This document shows, piece by piece, positions 9,319 through 17,044 of a stretch of DNA of 64,000 nt. Origin of the DNA: Burkholderia sp. GAS332 (GTDB taxonomy: Bacteria > Pseudomonadota > Gammaproteobacteria > Burkholderiales > Burkholderiaceae); contig FSRV01000001.1 of the NCBI GenBank assembly GCA_900142905.1, positions 4,340,001-4,404,000 on the forward strand. Reading direction: 5' to 3'. The translations under genes were made by a program, and so were the position numbers. The notes beneath the pieces were generated by a model that was not told the DNA's origin, did not search any database, and worked only from the letters and a program-made list of their open reading frames with translations. Each line of letters opens with the position of its first letter. The stretch's first letter is position 1.

Positions 9319-9672
9319 TTACTGTTGCACAACGGTCAGCTTGTTCGACACTGACGTCACACCGGCGACGCCCTTGGCCACATCGCCGGCAGCGTCGATC
9401 TGGCCTTGCTCAGGCACCGAGCCCGTCAAGGTCACCGCGCCGCCACGCGCGCGCACGGCGATGCTCGACACATCGATGCCTTGCGCCTTGGCGAGCGCAG
9501 CGCGCACTTTGCGACCCAGTTGGCTATTGGCCTTCTTGCCGGCCTTGGCACTTGCAGCCGGCGCTGCAGTCGTGCCCGTAGCCGTCGCATCGCTTGCCTG
9601 AGCGTACACATTGCACGCCACCACCATTGCCACGACCGAGCCCAGCGTTTTCAGAAAACCGACCGATTTCAT
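9319..9672 (-). CDS. Periplasmic BON-domain protein
   Basis: A 117-residue exported protein. An N-terminal signal peptide (MKSVGFLKTLGSVVAMVVA..., cleavage near AQA) is followed by an Ala/Thr-rich linker. A single BON domain occupies about residues 50-117, with VRAALAKAQGIDVSSIAVRA and GGAVTLTGSVPEQGQ. BON domains occur in OsmY-like periplasmic proteins and are thought to contact membranes. A purine-rich AAGGAG site lies upstream of the ATG. It stands alone, with ~210 bases of non-coding DNA upstream of the small gene on one side and the long intergenic stretch on the other. Confidence 0.88.
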   Translation of the reverse strand: MKSVGFLKTLGSVVAMVVACNVYAQASDATATGTTAAPAASAKAGKKANSQLGRKVRAALAKAQGIDVSSIAVRARGGAVTLTGSVPEQGQIDAAGDVAKGVAGVTSVSNKLTVVQQ

Positions 9673-10375
9673 AGTTTCTATTCTCCTTAGCTACACATTG
9701 GACCGCATGTAAAAGCGGCTTCGTTACGACTACCGGCGGCCATGCTTCCGACGCGACAACGCGCGGCTCAGCGACGGCCGACTATGGCTGCAACACAGTG
9801 TGCGAGAGGCGAGAGAGGCCGGCTGAAGTTAGCCGCATAGTGAGCCGCATGCGATGCCACACATGCGATGCGGTACGAGAGCCGGCAAGCCGCGAAGTCC
9901 GCCAGCGCGCCCGGTTCTTGTCTGTCGTGCCGGGTCGCGCTGCGCAAACATCTGTTCGCGGCAGCGATCCACAATTTAATCTAGCCGCGCCAGAAGCGCA
10001 AAGGGTTTAGTCATACATCGGGGTGACTGCGGGTTGCCATAAGCGCATGGATCGTGTTTTATTCATGCGCCGTTCATATTTTGATCCGGGCGGAGTTCAT
10101 CGGACGTTCATGCGCCGGTCATCGGCCGTTCACGCGTCGTTCATGCGCCGTTCACGAATTGTTACGGGTTTGACCGCGCCCGCCCTAGCTGGACGCTGCG
10201 CCGCCGTGCGATTCTCAGGTACCATCGGCGCGACACGCGCTGCCGCGCAGCTTGTACGTCTTGTACGTCTTGCGCGGCGGCCAGCCCGGCATGGCGCGAG
10301 CGCCCCGCCCCCAGTTCGCGCGCCGCAGAGCGCCACCACCCTGTTCACTTTCGACCGTAGCCGTCACGTCACCTG
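9673..10375. other. Long intergenic region upstream of the TAXI gene
   Basis: About 700 bases with no convincing gene. The left part serves as upstream region of the BON gene. The middle is comparatively AT-rich (around 9960-10090). From 10062 it contains the 11-bp tandem array listed separately. Around 10251-10268 CTTGTACGT occurs twice in tandem. Short open frames here have neither ribosome-binding sites nor family resemblance. Confidence 0.6.
10062..10161. repeat. 11-bp tandem repeat array, consensus TTCATGCGCCG
   Basis: Units start at 10062 and 10073, then after a 12-base spacer at 10096, 10107, 10118, 10129, 10140 and 10151. Three units (10062, 10107, 10140) are identical (TTCATGCGCCG); the others differ at one to six bases, mostly at the ends of the array. 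The strict 11-base phase places every unit on nearly the same face of the helix. The array ends ~215 bases before the TAXI gene start. It may be a protein-binding array or simply a slippage-derived tandem repeat. Confidence 0.75.
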
Positions 10376-11827
10376 ATGAAGCCAGCCACCGGCCGCAAAC
10401 GCCCTCCCCGTCTCGTCGCCCGTTTCGTGGCGATCTCCTGGCGCGATCTGGCGGTCTCGTTCGGACCGCTCCTGCTGATCGCCGCCGCGGCGATCTGGGT
10501 CGCCGTGCGCCTGATCCAGCCCGCCCCGCCCAGTACGCTGACGATCAGCGCCGGCCCCGAAGGCAGCACCTTCTGGAACGCGGCGCAGAAGTACAAGGCG
10601 ATCCTGGCGCGCAACCGTATCACCCTGAACGTGTTGTCGTCGGAAGGCTCGGTGCAGAATCTCAAGCGGCTCTCCGACCCGAAGTCGAACGTCGACGTCG
10701 CCTTCGTGCAGGACGGCATCGCCCCCGGCACAGCACGCGAGGGCCTGATGTCGCTCGGCAGCGTGGCGTATGTGCCGTTGGCGATCTTCTACCACGGACC
10801 GACGGTGGCACGGCTCTCCGAATTCAAGGGTTTGCGCCTCGCGGTCGGCGCCGAGGGCAGCGGCACGCGCGAACTGGCGCTCGCGCTGCTCAAGGCCAAC
10901 GGCATCGAACCGGGCGGTGCGACCAAACTGCTGCCACTCTCGGGCGACGACGCCGCCCAGGCACTCGTCGCCGGCAAAGTCGACGCGGCGTTTCTGGCTG
11001 GCGATTCGGCGCAACCCGCGGTGATGGGCAAGCTCAATCGCACGCCGAATGTGCAGTTTTACGACTTCACCCAGGCCGATGCCTACACCCGCCGTTTTCC
11101 GTATCTGACGCAACTCGAGATACCGATGGGCGCGTTCGACCTCGGTAAGAATCTGCCGTCCGCCCCGATGCATATGGTTGCGCCGACCGCTGAACTGGTG
11201 GCGCGCGACTCGCTGCATCCGGCCCTGTCCGATCTGCTGATCGAAGCGGCACGCGAGGTCCACGGGAAGGCGAACATCCTGCAGCGCGCCGGCGAATTCC
11301 CCGCGCCGCTCGCCCACGATTTCCCGATAAGCGACGACGCCGCCCGTTACTACAAGTCAGGCAAGAGCTTCCTCTACCGGGTCCTGCCGTTCTGGCTGGC
11401 GAGTCTCGCGGACCGGCTGCTGGTGATCGTGGTGCCGCTGATCGTGCTGCTGATTCCGGCGCTGCGCGTCGTGCCCTCGCTGTATGCATGGCGCGTGAAA
11501 TCACGCATCTATCGCTGGTACGGCGCGCTGATCGCGATCGAACGCAGTGCGCTCAGCGACCACTCGCCCGCCGAACGCGCCTCGCTCATGGAACGGCTCG
11601 ATGCGATCGAAGAGTCGGTGAACGGTCTGAAAATGCCACTCGCCTACGCGGACCAGTTCTACGTGCTGCGCGAGCATATCGGCTTCGTGCGCGAGCGGCT
11701 CACCCATAACCGCGAGGCTCAGCGCGATGCGGCGGGCGAGTCGGACGAATCCGGCGAGTCGGGCGATGGTCCCGAGCCGGGTTCGACGTCCGCCGAGCCG
11801 GCCGTCGCCGGCCCGAAACCCTATTGA
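10376..11827 (+). CDS. TAXI-family solute-binding-like protein anchored by two membrane helices
   Basis: A 483-residue protein. A basic N-terminus and a helix (about residues 28-46) lead into a periplasmic TAXI domain (about 53-330), with ISAGPEGSTFWNAA near its start and a second-lobe segment GLRLAVGAEGSGTRELAL. A second helix (about 345-366) and an ~115-residue cytoplasmic tail with a predicted helical region and an acidic/Ser end follow. TAXI proteins normally are soluble binding subunits of TRAP transporters. No DctQ/DctM-type permease gene is adjacent, and the double anchor argues against a freely diffusing binding protein. It may be a membrane sensor or scaffold. Confidence 0.85.
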   Translation: MKPATGRKRPPRLVARFVAISWRDLAVSFGPLLLIAAAAIWVAVRLIQPAPPSTLTISAGPEGSTFWNAAQKYKAILARNRITLNVLSSEGSVQNLKRLSDPKSNVDVAFVQDGIAPGTAREGLMSLGSVAYVPLAIFYHGPTVARLSEFKGLRLAVGAEGSGTRELALALLKANGIEPGGATKLLPLSGDDAAQALVAGKVDAAFLAGDSAQPAVMGKLNRTPNVQFYDFTQADAYTRRFPYLTQLEIPMGAFDLGKNLPSAPMHMVAPTAELVARDSLHPALSDLLIEAAREVHGKANILQRAGEFPAPLAHDFPISDDAARYYKSGKSFLYRVLPFWLASLADRLLVIVVPLIVLLIPALRVVPSLYAWRVKSRIYRWYGALIAIERSALSDHSPAERASLMERLDAIEESVNGLKMPLAYADQFYVLREHIGFVRERLTHNREAQRDAAGESDESGESGDGPEPGSTSAEPAVAGPKPY

Positions 11828-11921
11828 CCGGTGCAAGCGGCGGCTGCACCGCGTAAGATCATTACAAATCCGACGATCCAGCAGACAGCATCGTTCGGAA
11901 CGGGCAATCCGGGAGACATTT

Positions 11922-12566
11922 ATGACCGTTGGCACCGACGCCAGGCAACCGCTGTGGTTTTACGATTTTGTCTCGCCGTTCACCTACCTGTTGCTCGAGC
12001 AACACGATAAATGGCCGGGCTTCGACTTCGCGTTCACGCCGGTCGTCCTGACCGATCTGTATCGCCACTGGGGCCAGCTGCCCGCTTACAACGTGCCCGC
12101 GAAGCGCACCTTCATGTACCGCCACGCGCTGTTTCGCGCGGAGCAGCTCGGCATTCCGTTCAAGATGCCGCCGACCCATCCGTTCGACTCGATGAAGCCG
12201 CTCCTGCTCGCCACCGCGGCGAAGGGCGACATCAGCTTCGTGCGCGAGATTTTCCGTTTCATCTGGCGCGAAGGCCGCGATCCGTCGAGCGATACAGCGT
12301 TCGCCGAACTGTGCGAGCGCGTCGGGATGCCTGACGGCCCGGAACTCATCAAGAATGAAGACGTGAAGGCGCAATTGCAGCGCAACACCGCGGATGCGAT
12401 CGGTCTGGGCGTCTACGGCGTGCCGACCTTCTACCTGAACGATCAATTGTTCTGGGGCGAAGACGCGTTGCCTATGGTGCTGTATTGCGCACGCACGCCG
12501 AACTGGCTCGATTCGAAGGAAGTGAAACGGGTCAGTTCGCTGCCTTCAGGCTTAGCGGCCAGCTAG
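11922..12566 (+). CDS. DsbA-fold 2-hydroxychromene-2-carboxylate isomerase-like protein
   Basis: A 214-residue protein of the DsbA/kappa-GST fold. It starts with a beta strand and FYDFVSPFTYLLLEQ, where the CxxC of true DsbA is replaced by SPFTY as in HCCA isomerases. VYGVPTFYLND holds the cis-proline typical of the fold, and FWGEDALPMV ends the domain. HCCA isomerases use glutathione to isomerise aromatic catabolic intermediates. No naphthalene genes are nearby, so the substrate is unknown. The ATG at 11922 follows GGGAGA, a good ribosome-binding site. Confidence 0.87.
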   Translation: MTVGTDARQPLWFYDFVSPFTYLLLEQHDKWPGFDFAFTPVVLTDLYRHWGQLPAYNVPAKRTFMYRHALFRAEQLGIPFKMPPTHPFDSMKPLLLATAAKGDISFVREIFRFIWREGRDPSSDTAFAELCERVGMPDGPELIKNEDVKAQLQRNTADAIGLGVYGVPTFYLNDQLFWGEDALPMVLYCARTPNWLDSKEVKRVSSLPSGLAAS

Positions 12567-12698
12567 GCGAAGGCATATCGTAAGCTTCGTGCAAATAAGG
12601 CACGCCGCGCGCATCGCAGCAGCCGAGATTGCGTCAAAAGGGCCGTCCTGATGCCGGCCATACCGTGGCCGCTATGCCGCCACACGGCAAACGGGCCT

Positions 12699-12712
12699 AA
12701 GGTTATAACCTT
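12699..12712. promoter_or_regulatory. 14-bp perfect palindrome upstream of LysR gene
   Basis: AAGGTTATAACCTT lies 88 bases before the LysR start at 12801, in the 234-base gap after the isomerase gene. Its AT-rich centre and full dyad symmetry fit a LysR-type operator, so autoregulation is a reasonable inference. Confidence 0.45.
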
Positions 12713-12800
12713 TGTGCCCTGCTCTCGCGATCTGGCTCGCGGGCGGCTCCGTACGACGCTTCATCCGGGCCCGACCTGCTTGTATCGCTTCACCTAAACC

Positions 12801-13784
12801 ATGGACGACGACTCCGCCGCCTCCCTCGATATCTGGCTCGTGCGCGTGCTGCGCACGTTGCTCGTCGAGCGCAGCGTCACACAAACGGCATTGCGTCTGA
12901 ATCAGACCCAGCCCGCCATCAGCACCGCGCTGCGCAAACTGCGCGAGACGCTGAACGACCCGATCCTCGTGCGCGGCAAGTCGGGCATGGTGCCGACCGA
13001 ATACGGCGAATCGTTGCTGGCCTCGGCGCAACGTGTGCTGCGCGAAGTCGATTTTGTGGCGACGCCGCACGGCGATTTCGATCCGGGCCGCTCGCGCCGC
13101 ACCTTCCGCGTGGCCGCGCCGGATTATCTGAACGACTTCTTCATGCCCACCGTGATCGCGCAGTTTCGCGAGGCGGCGCCGCATGCGCGTCTGGAGATCG
13201 ATTCGCTGAGCCCAATGCTCGACCATTCCGCCGCACTCGACGCGGGCGAACTCGATCTCGTGATCGGCAACTGGCCGAAACCCGATCCGCGTTTCGGGCG
13301 CAGCGATCTGTTCTCCGATACGGTGGTATGCCTGATGCGCGCCGATCATCCGCTGACTCGCACGCCGCTCACGCGCGAAGCGTACCTAGCCGCGCCGCAC
13401 CTTGCGCCGACGCCGTATAGCGGCGCACGCGGCGGCGCCGTCGACATCGGCTTTGCGCGGGCTCGCGCCGACCGGCGCATCGTCGCCACGCTGCCCTATT
13501 TCGGCCTCGTGCCGCAAACGCTGCTGCAATCGGATCTGATCTTCACGACGACACGCCGTTTCGCGGCGCATTACGCGAGTATCCTGCCGCTCGCGGTGGT
13601 CGAGGTGCCGATTCCGTTTCCGCGCATCAAGTGCTACCAGCTATGGCATCCGCAACCGGACCGGCCGAGCGATGTCGGCTGGCTGCGTACGTTGATGTCG
13701 CAGGTGTCGGACGAACTGATCGCGCAGAAGGTGCGGCGCGCAAAACGGTCGCCGAAAAAGGAAACGTCAGCCGCGACGGGCTGA
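12801..13784 (+). CDS. LysR-family transcriptional regulator (NodD/LeuO-like group)
   Basis: A 327-residue LysR regulator. The DNA-binding region contains VERSVTQTALRLNQTQPAISTALRKLRE followed by DPILVRGKSGMVPTEYGE, features of the subgroup close to NodD/LeuO and nitro-aromatic regulators. The C-terminal effector domain is complete, and a basic tail (RRAKRSPKKE) ends the protein. The isomerase gene precedes it on the same strand, so the two may be linked in function. A palindrome at 12699 could be its operator, and a hairpin overlapping its stop probably ends its transcript. Confidence 0.9.
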   Translation: MDDDSAASLDIWLVRVLRTLLVERSVTQTALRLNQTQPAISTALRKLRETLNDPILVRGKSGMVPTEYGESLLASAQRVLREVDFVATPHGDFDPGRSRRTFRVAAPDYLNDFFMPTVIAQFREAAPHARLEIDSLSPMLDHSAALDAGELDLVIGNWPKPDPRFGRSDLFSDTVVCLMRADHPLTRTPLTREAYLAAPHLAPTPYSGARGGAVDIGFARARADRRIVATLPYFGLVPQTLLQSDLIFTTTRRFAAHYASILPLAVVEVPIPFPRIKCYQLWHPQPDRPSDVGWLRTLMSQVSDELIAQKVRRAKRSPKKETSAATG

Positions 13785-13798
13785 CGTTCTGGTTTGAA
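13763..13798 (+). terminator. Hairpin terminator overlapping the LysR stop
   Basis: AACGTCAGCC and GGCTGACGTT pair perfectly over ten bases (13763-13772 with 13779-13788) around a six-base loop, followed by the T-rich TCTGGTTT. The TGA stop of the LysR gene lies inside the right arm. Confidence 0.6.
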
Positions 13799-13967
13799 GT
13801 TTGGCGGGGGTGAGCCCCGGGTAGGTCCTTTACGCTGAACGTCACTACCCTGAACGCATTACGTTACGAGTTTCACGTCGAGCGCTTTACGCTGCGCGCT
13901 TTTATCTTGCGTGATTAACGTTGCGGGCCTTACGTTGAACTCCTTACGCCAGGCCGCGTCTGCCCCC

Positions 13968-14534
13968 TCACACGTTCGCGTAGAGCTTCTGCGTCGCCGC
14001 CTGCGCCGCGGCCTCGCGCGCACGAATCTGCAGCAACTCGGCACATACCGCGACCGCAATCGCCGCAGGCGCCTTATCGACAATGCCGGTCACGCCGATC
14101 GGGCACGTCATCTCCACCAGCCGGTCCAGCTCCACGCCGCGATCCAGCAAACGACGCTCGAATTTCACGCGCTTCGTCTTCGACCCGATCATGCCGAAGT
14201 AGGTGAAATCGCGCCGCCGCATGATGCGCGCGGCGAGTGAAAAATCGAGCGCGTGGTTATGCGTCATCACGAGGAAATACGCGCCGGGCGGCGCCGTGTC
14301 GACGATCGCATCAGGCGTGTCCGTCGCTTCCACCTGCACATTGGCCGGGGTTTCGTCGGGGAACAGTTCGTCGCGCTCATCGACCCACTGGACGACACAC
14401 GGCAAGCTGCCGAGCAGCGTGACGAGCGCATGGCCGACGTGCCCCGCGCCGAACAGCACGATGTGCATCGGCGCCGGACGCGGCGCTTGAACGGCGCTGC
14501 GCCGGCCGATCTGAACGGAAGAAAAGTCGTTCAT
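13968..14534 (-). CDS. xdhC: XdhC-like xanthine dehydrogenase accessory protein lacking the N-terminal domain
   Basis: A 188-residue protein matching only the C-terminal Rossmann domain of XdhC, the factor that supplies sulfurated molybdenum cofactor to xanthine dehydrogenase. VLFGAGHVGHALV is the nucleotide-binding loop, and GMIGSKTKRVKF and CPIGVTGIVDKAP are typical of the family. Full-length XdhC is over 300 residues and begins with an XdhC/CoxI domain. Here an in-frame stop lies just upstream (14553-14555), and the ~100 bases back to the xdhB stop cannot encode that domain. This looks like an internal deletion or a compact variant. No strong ribosome-binding site is seen. Confidence 0.8.
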   Translation of the reverse strand: MNDFSSVQIGRRSAVQAPRPAPMHIVLFGAGHVGHALVTLLGSLPCVVQWVDERDELFPDETPANVQVEATDTPDAIVDTAPPGAYFLVMTHNHALDFSLAARIMRRRDFTYFGMIGSKTKRVKFERRLLDRGVELDRLVEMTCPIGVTGIVDKAPAAIAVAVCAELLQIRAREAAAQAATQKLYANV

Positions 14535-14648
14535 GGCGATCAATCCAGTTGGTTACGATATTTGCACGATTTGCGTTAGCTGGCCACTTGCAGGCGCTTC
14601 ATGGCGCGCCCCGGCGGTCACGCCGGGGTTCGACCAGGACTCACGCGC

Positions 14649-17015
14649 TTACTGCCGCGCCGCCGCAGTAGCGGCCCGCACTGCGCCGACTGCCTTGAGG
14701 ATCTCCTCGCTGGTTGCAGGCGCGTTCAGCGGCGGGTTGACCTTGTGGTTACCCACGGCCGACACCGCATCGCGCACGGCAAAGAACACCGAGAACGGCA
14801 GCAGCAGCGGCGGCTCGCCGGTCGCCTTCGAACGGTGAATGCTGTCCTCCGCATTGCGGTTCTTGAACAGACGCACACGGAAATCGGGCGGCGTATCGTT
14901 GACGGTCGGAATCTTGTAGGTGGACGGCGCGTGCGTCATCAGCTTGCCGCCCGTGTTCCACCACAGTTCTTCGGTCGTGAGCCAGCCCATGCCCTGAATG
15001 AACGCGCCTTCCACCTGGCCGACGTCGAGCGCCGGGTTCAGCGATGCGCCCACGTCATGCAAAGCGTCCGCGCGCAGCACGCGCATTTCGCCGGTCAGCG
15101 TATCGATTACCACTTCCGACACGGCCGCGCCGTACGAGTAGTAGTAGAACGGCCGGCCTTGCAGCTTCGATTGATCCCAGTAGAGCTTCGGCGTCGCGTA
15201 GAAGCCGTCCGACCACAACTGGACACGCGCGACATAGGCCTTCGCGATCACTTCTTCGAACGGCACGATCACGTCGCCGACCACTACGCGGTCGTGCACA
15301 AAACGCACTGCCGAGGCGGCCACCTGCCCTGCGCCGTAACGCTCGGCGGCGAAGGCCGACAGACGTTCGCGCAACTGCCGCGCGGCGTCTTGCGCCGCCT
15401 TGCCGTTCAGGTCCGAACCGGTCGATGCAGCGGTCGCCGACGTATTGGCGATCTTGCTCGTATCGGTCGCCGTGACGCGGATCCGGTTAAAGCCGATACC
15501 CAGTTCATGCGCGACGACCTGTGCGACCTTCGTGTTCAAGCCCTGGCCCATTTCGGTGCCGCCGTGGTTCACCAGTACCGAACCGTCGGTGTAGATGTGC
15601 ACCAGCGCGCCGGCCTGGTTGAAGTGGGTCACGTTGAACGCGATACCGAACTTGACCGGCGTCAGCGCCAGGCCCTTCTTCAGCACTTCGTTGTTCGCAT
15701 TGAACTCATTGATCGCCGCACGGCGCGCGCGGTATTCGCTGGTGGCTTCGAGTTCGTCGATCAGTTCGTGAATGACGTTGTCTTCGACCACCTGACCATA
15801 CGGCGTCTGGTTGCGCTCGGTCTTGCCGTACAGATTCCGACGGCGCACGTCCAGCGAATCCTCGCCGACCGAGCGCGCGACGTTGTCCATGATGTACTCG
15901 ATCGCGAACGCGCCTTGCGGACCGCCGAAGCCGCGGAATGCGGTATTCGACTGTGTATTAGTCTTGCCGCAGAAGCCGTCGATCGTCACGTCGGACAACC
16001 AGTACGCGTTGTCGAAGTGGCACAGCGCACGCGTCATCACCGGGCCGGACAGGTCGGCGGAGAAGCCGCAACGCGAGGTCATGTCGACCGTCACGCCGTC
16101 GATCACACCCTTGTCGTCGTAGCCCACTTCATACGTGTAGTGGAAATCGTGGCGCTTGCCGGTGACCATCATGTCGTCGTCGCGATCCGGACGCAGCTTG
16201 ACCGGGCACAGCAGCTTCCATGCAGCCAGCGCCGCGCAGCAGGCGAACAGACCCGATTGCGATTCCTTGCCGCCGAAGCCGCCGCCCATCCGGCGGCATT
16301 CGATCAGCACGTTGTGCGACGCCACGCCCAACGCGTGCGCGACCATGTGCTGCATTTCGGTCGGGTGCTGCGTCGAACAGTAGACGTGCATGCCGTCGTC
16401 GTCCTTCGGCACCGCGTACGAAATCTGGCCTTCCAGATAGAACTGTTCCTGGCCGCCAAGCAGCATCTCGCCGGCTTCGCGACGCGCCGCACGGGCGATC
16501 TTCGTACCGGCTTCGCCGCGCGCGAGTTTCATCGGCGGCAGGACGTGTTGATTCGCGGCGCGGGCCTGCTGCGCGGTGAGAATCGCGGGCAACTCTTCGT
16601 AGACGACTTCGGCGCGGCGCGCAGCCAGACGCGCGGTTTCATGCGAGGTCGCGACCACGATGAACATCGGCTGACCGACGTATTGCACGATACCGTCGGC
16701 GAGAATCGGATCGTCGCCGTGGATGATCGGGCCGACGTCGTTGACGCCGGGGATATCTTGCGCGGTGAAGATCGCCACCACGCCGGGCGTGGCGCGCACT
16801 TTGTCGAGCGACATCGAGACGATCTTCGCGTGCGCTTTCGGCGACAGGCCGAGCGCGGCGTGCAGCGTGCCGGCGAGCGTCGGAATGTCGTCGGTATAAG
16901 TGGCGCGGCCGCTCACGTGCAAATGCGCGGACTCGTGCGGACGCGAGATGTGGACCTGGGTAAAGTCGTCGAGATCCTGAAGGTCTTTCAGGATCGGTTC
17001 GGCGTGCTGATTCAT
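14649..17015 (-). CDS. xdhB: Xanthine dehydrogenase molybdopterin-binding subunit
   Basis: A 788-residue large subunit that carries the molybdenum cofactor and oxidises hypoxanthine to xanthine and urate. Visible features are GRATYTDDIP at the start of the first domain, RMGGGFGGKE in the cofactor region, RGFGGPQGAF, EMGQGLNTKVAQV and, near the end, KATGEPPLLL with the conserved GEPP glutamate. Length is normal. The ATG at 17015 is chosen because the preceding open frame is out of character. It follows xdhA by 29 bases and precedes the xdhC-like gene, giving the order xdhA-xdhB-xdhC. Confidence 0.95.
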   Translation of the reverse strand: MNQHAEPILKDLQDLDDFTQVHISRPHESAHLHVSGRATYTDDIPTLAGTLHAALGLSPKAHAKIVSMSLDKVRATPGVVAIFTAQDIPGVNDVGPIIHGDDPILADGIVQYVGQPMFIVVATSHETARLAARRAEVVYEELPAILTAQQARAANQHVLPPMKLARGEAGTKIARAARREAGEMLLGGQEQFYLEGQISYAVPKDDDGMHVYCSTQHPTEMQHMVAHALGVASHNVLIECRRMGGGFGGKESQSGLFACCAALAAWKLLCPVKLRPDRDDDMMVTGKRHDFHYTYEVGYDDKGVIDGVTVDMTSRCGFSADLSGPVMTRALCHFDNAYWLSDVTIDGFCGKTNTQSNTAFRGFGGPQGAFAIEYIMDNVARSVGEDSLDVRRRNLYGKTERNQTPYGQVVEDNVIHELIDELEATSEYRARRAAINEFNANNEVLKKGLALTPVKFGIAFNVTHFNQAGALVHIYTDGSVLVNHGGTEMGQGLNTKVAQVVAHELGIGFNRIRVTATDTSKIANTSATAASTGSDLNGKAAQDAARQLRERLSAFAAERYGAGQVAASAVRFVHDRVVVGDVIVPFEEVIAKAYVARVQLWSDGFYATPKLYWDQSKLQGRPFYYYSYGAAVSEVVIDTLTGEMRVLRADALHDVGASLNPALDVGQVEGAFIQGMGWLTTEELWWNTGGKLMTHAPSTYKIPTVNDTPPDFRVRLFKNRNAEDSIHRSKATGEPPLLLPFSVFFAVRDAVSAVGNHKVNPPLNAPATSEEILKAVGAVRAATAAARQ

Positions 17016-17044
17016 TCTGGTGTTCTCCGAATTCTTATGGCGTC

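Noticed and set aside
13785..13967. Recurring TTACG(C/T)TG-like words that might be a repeat array
   Set aside because: Spacing is irregular and the similarity covers only five to eight bases, unlike the phased array at 10062.
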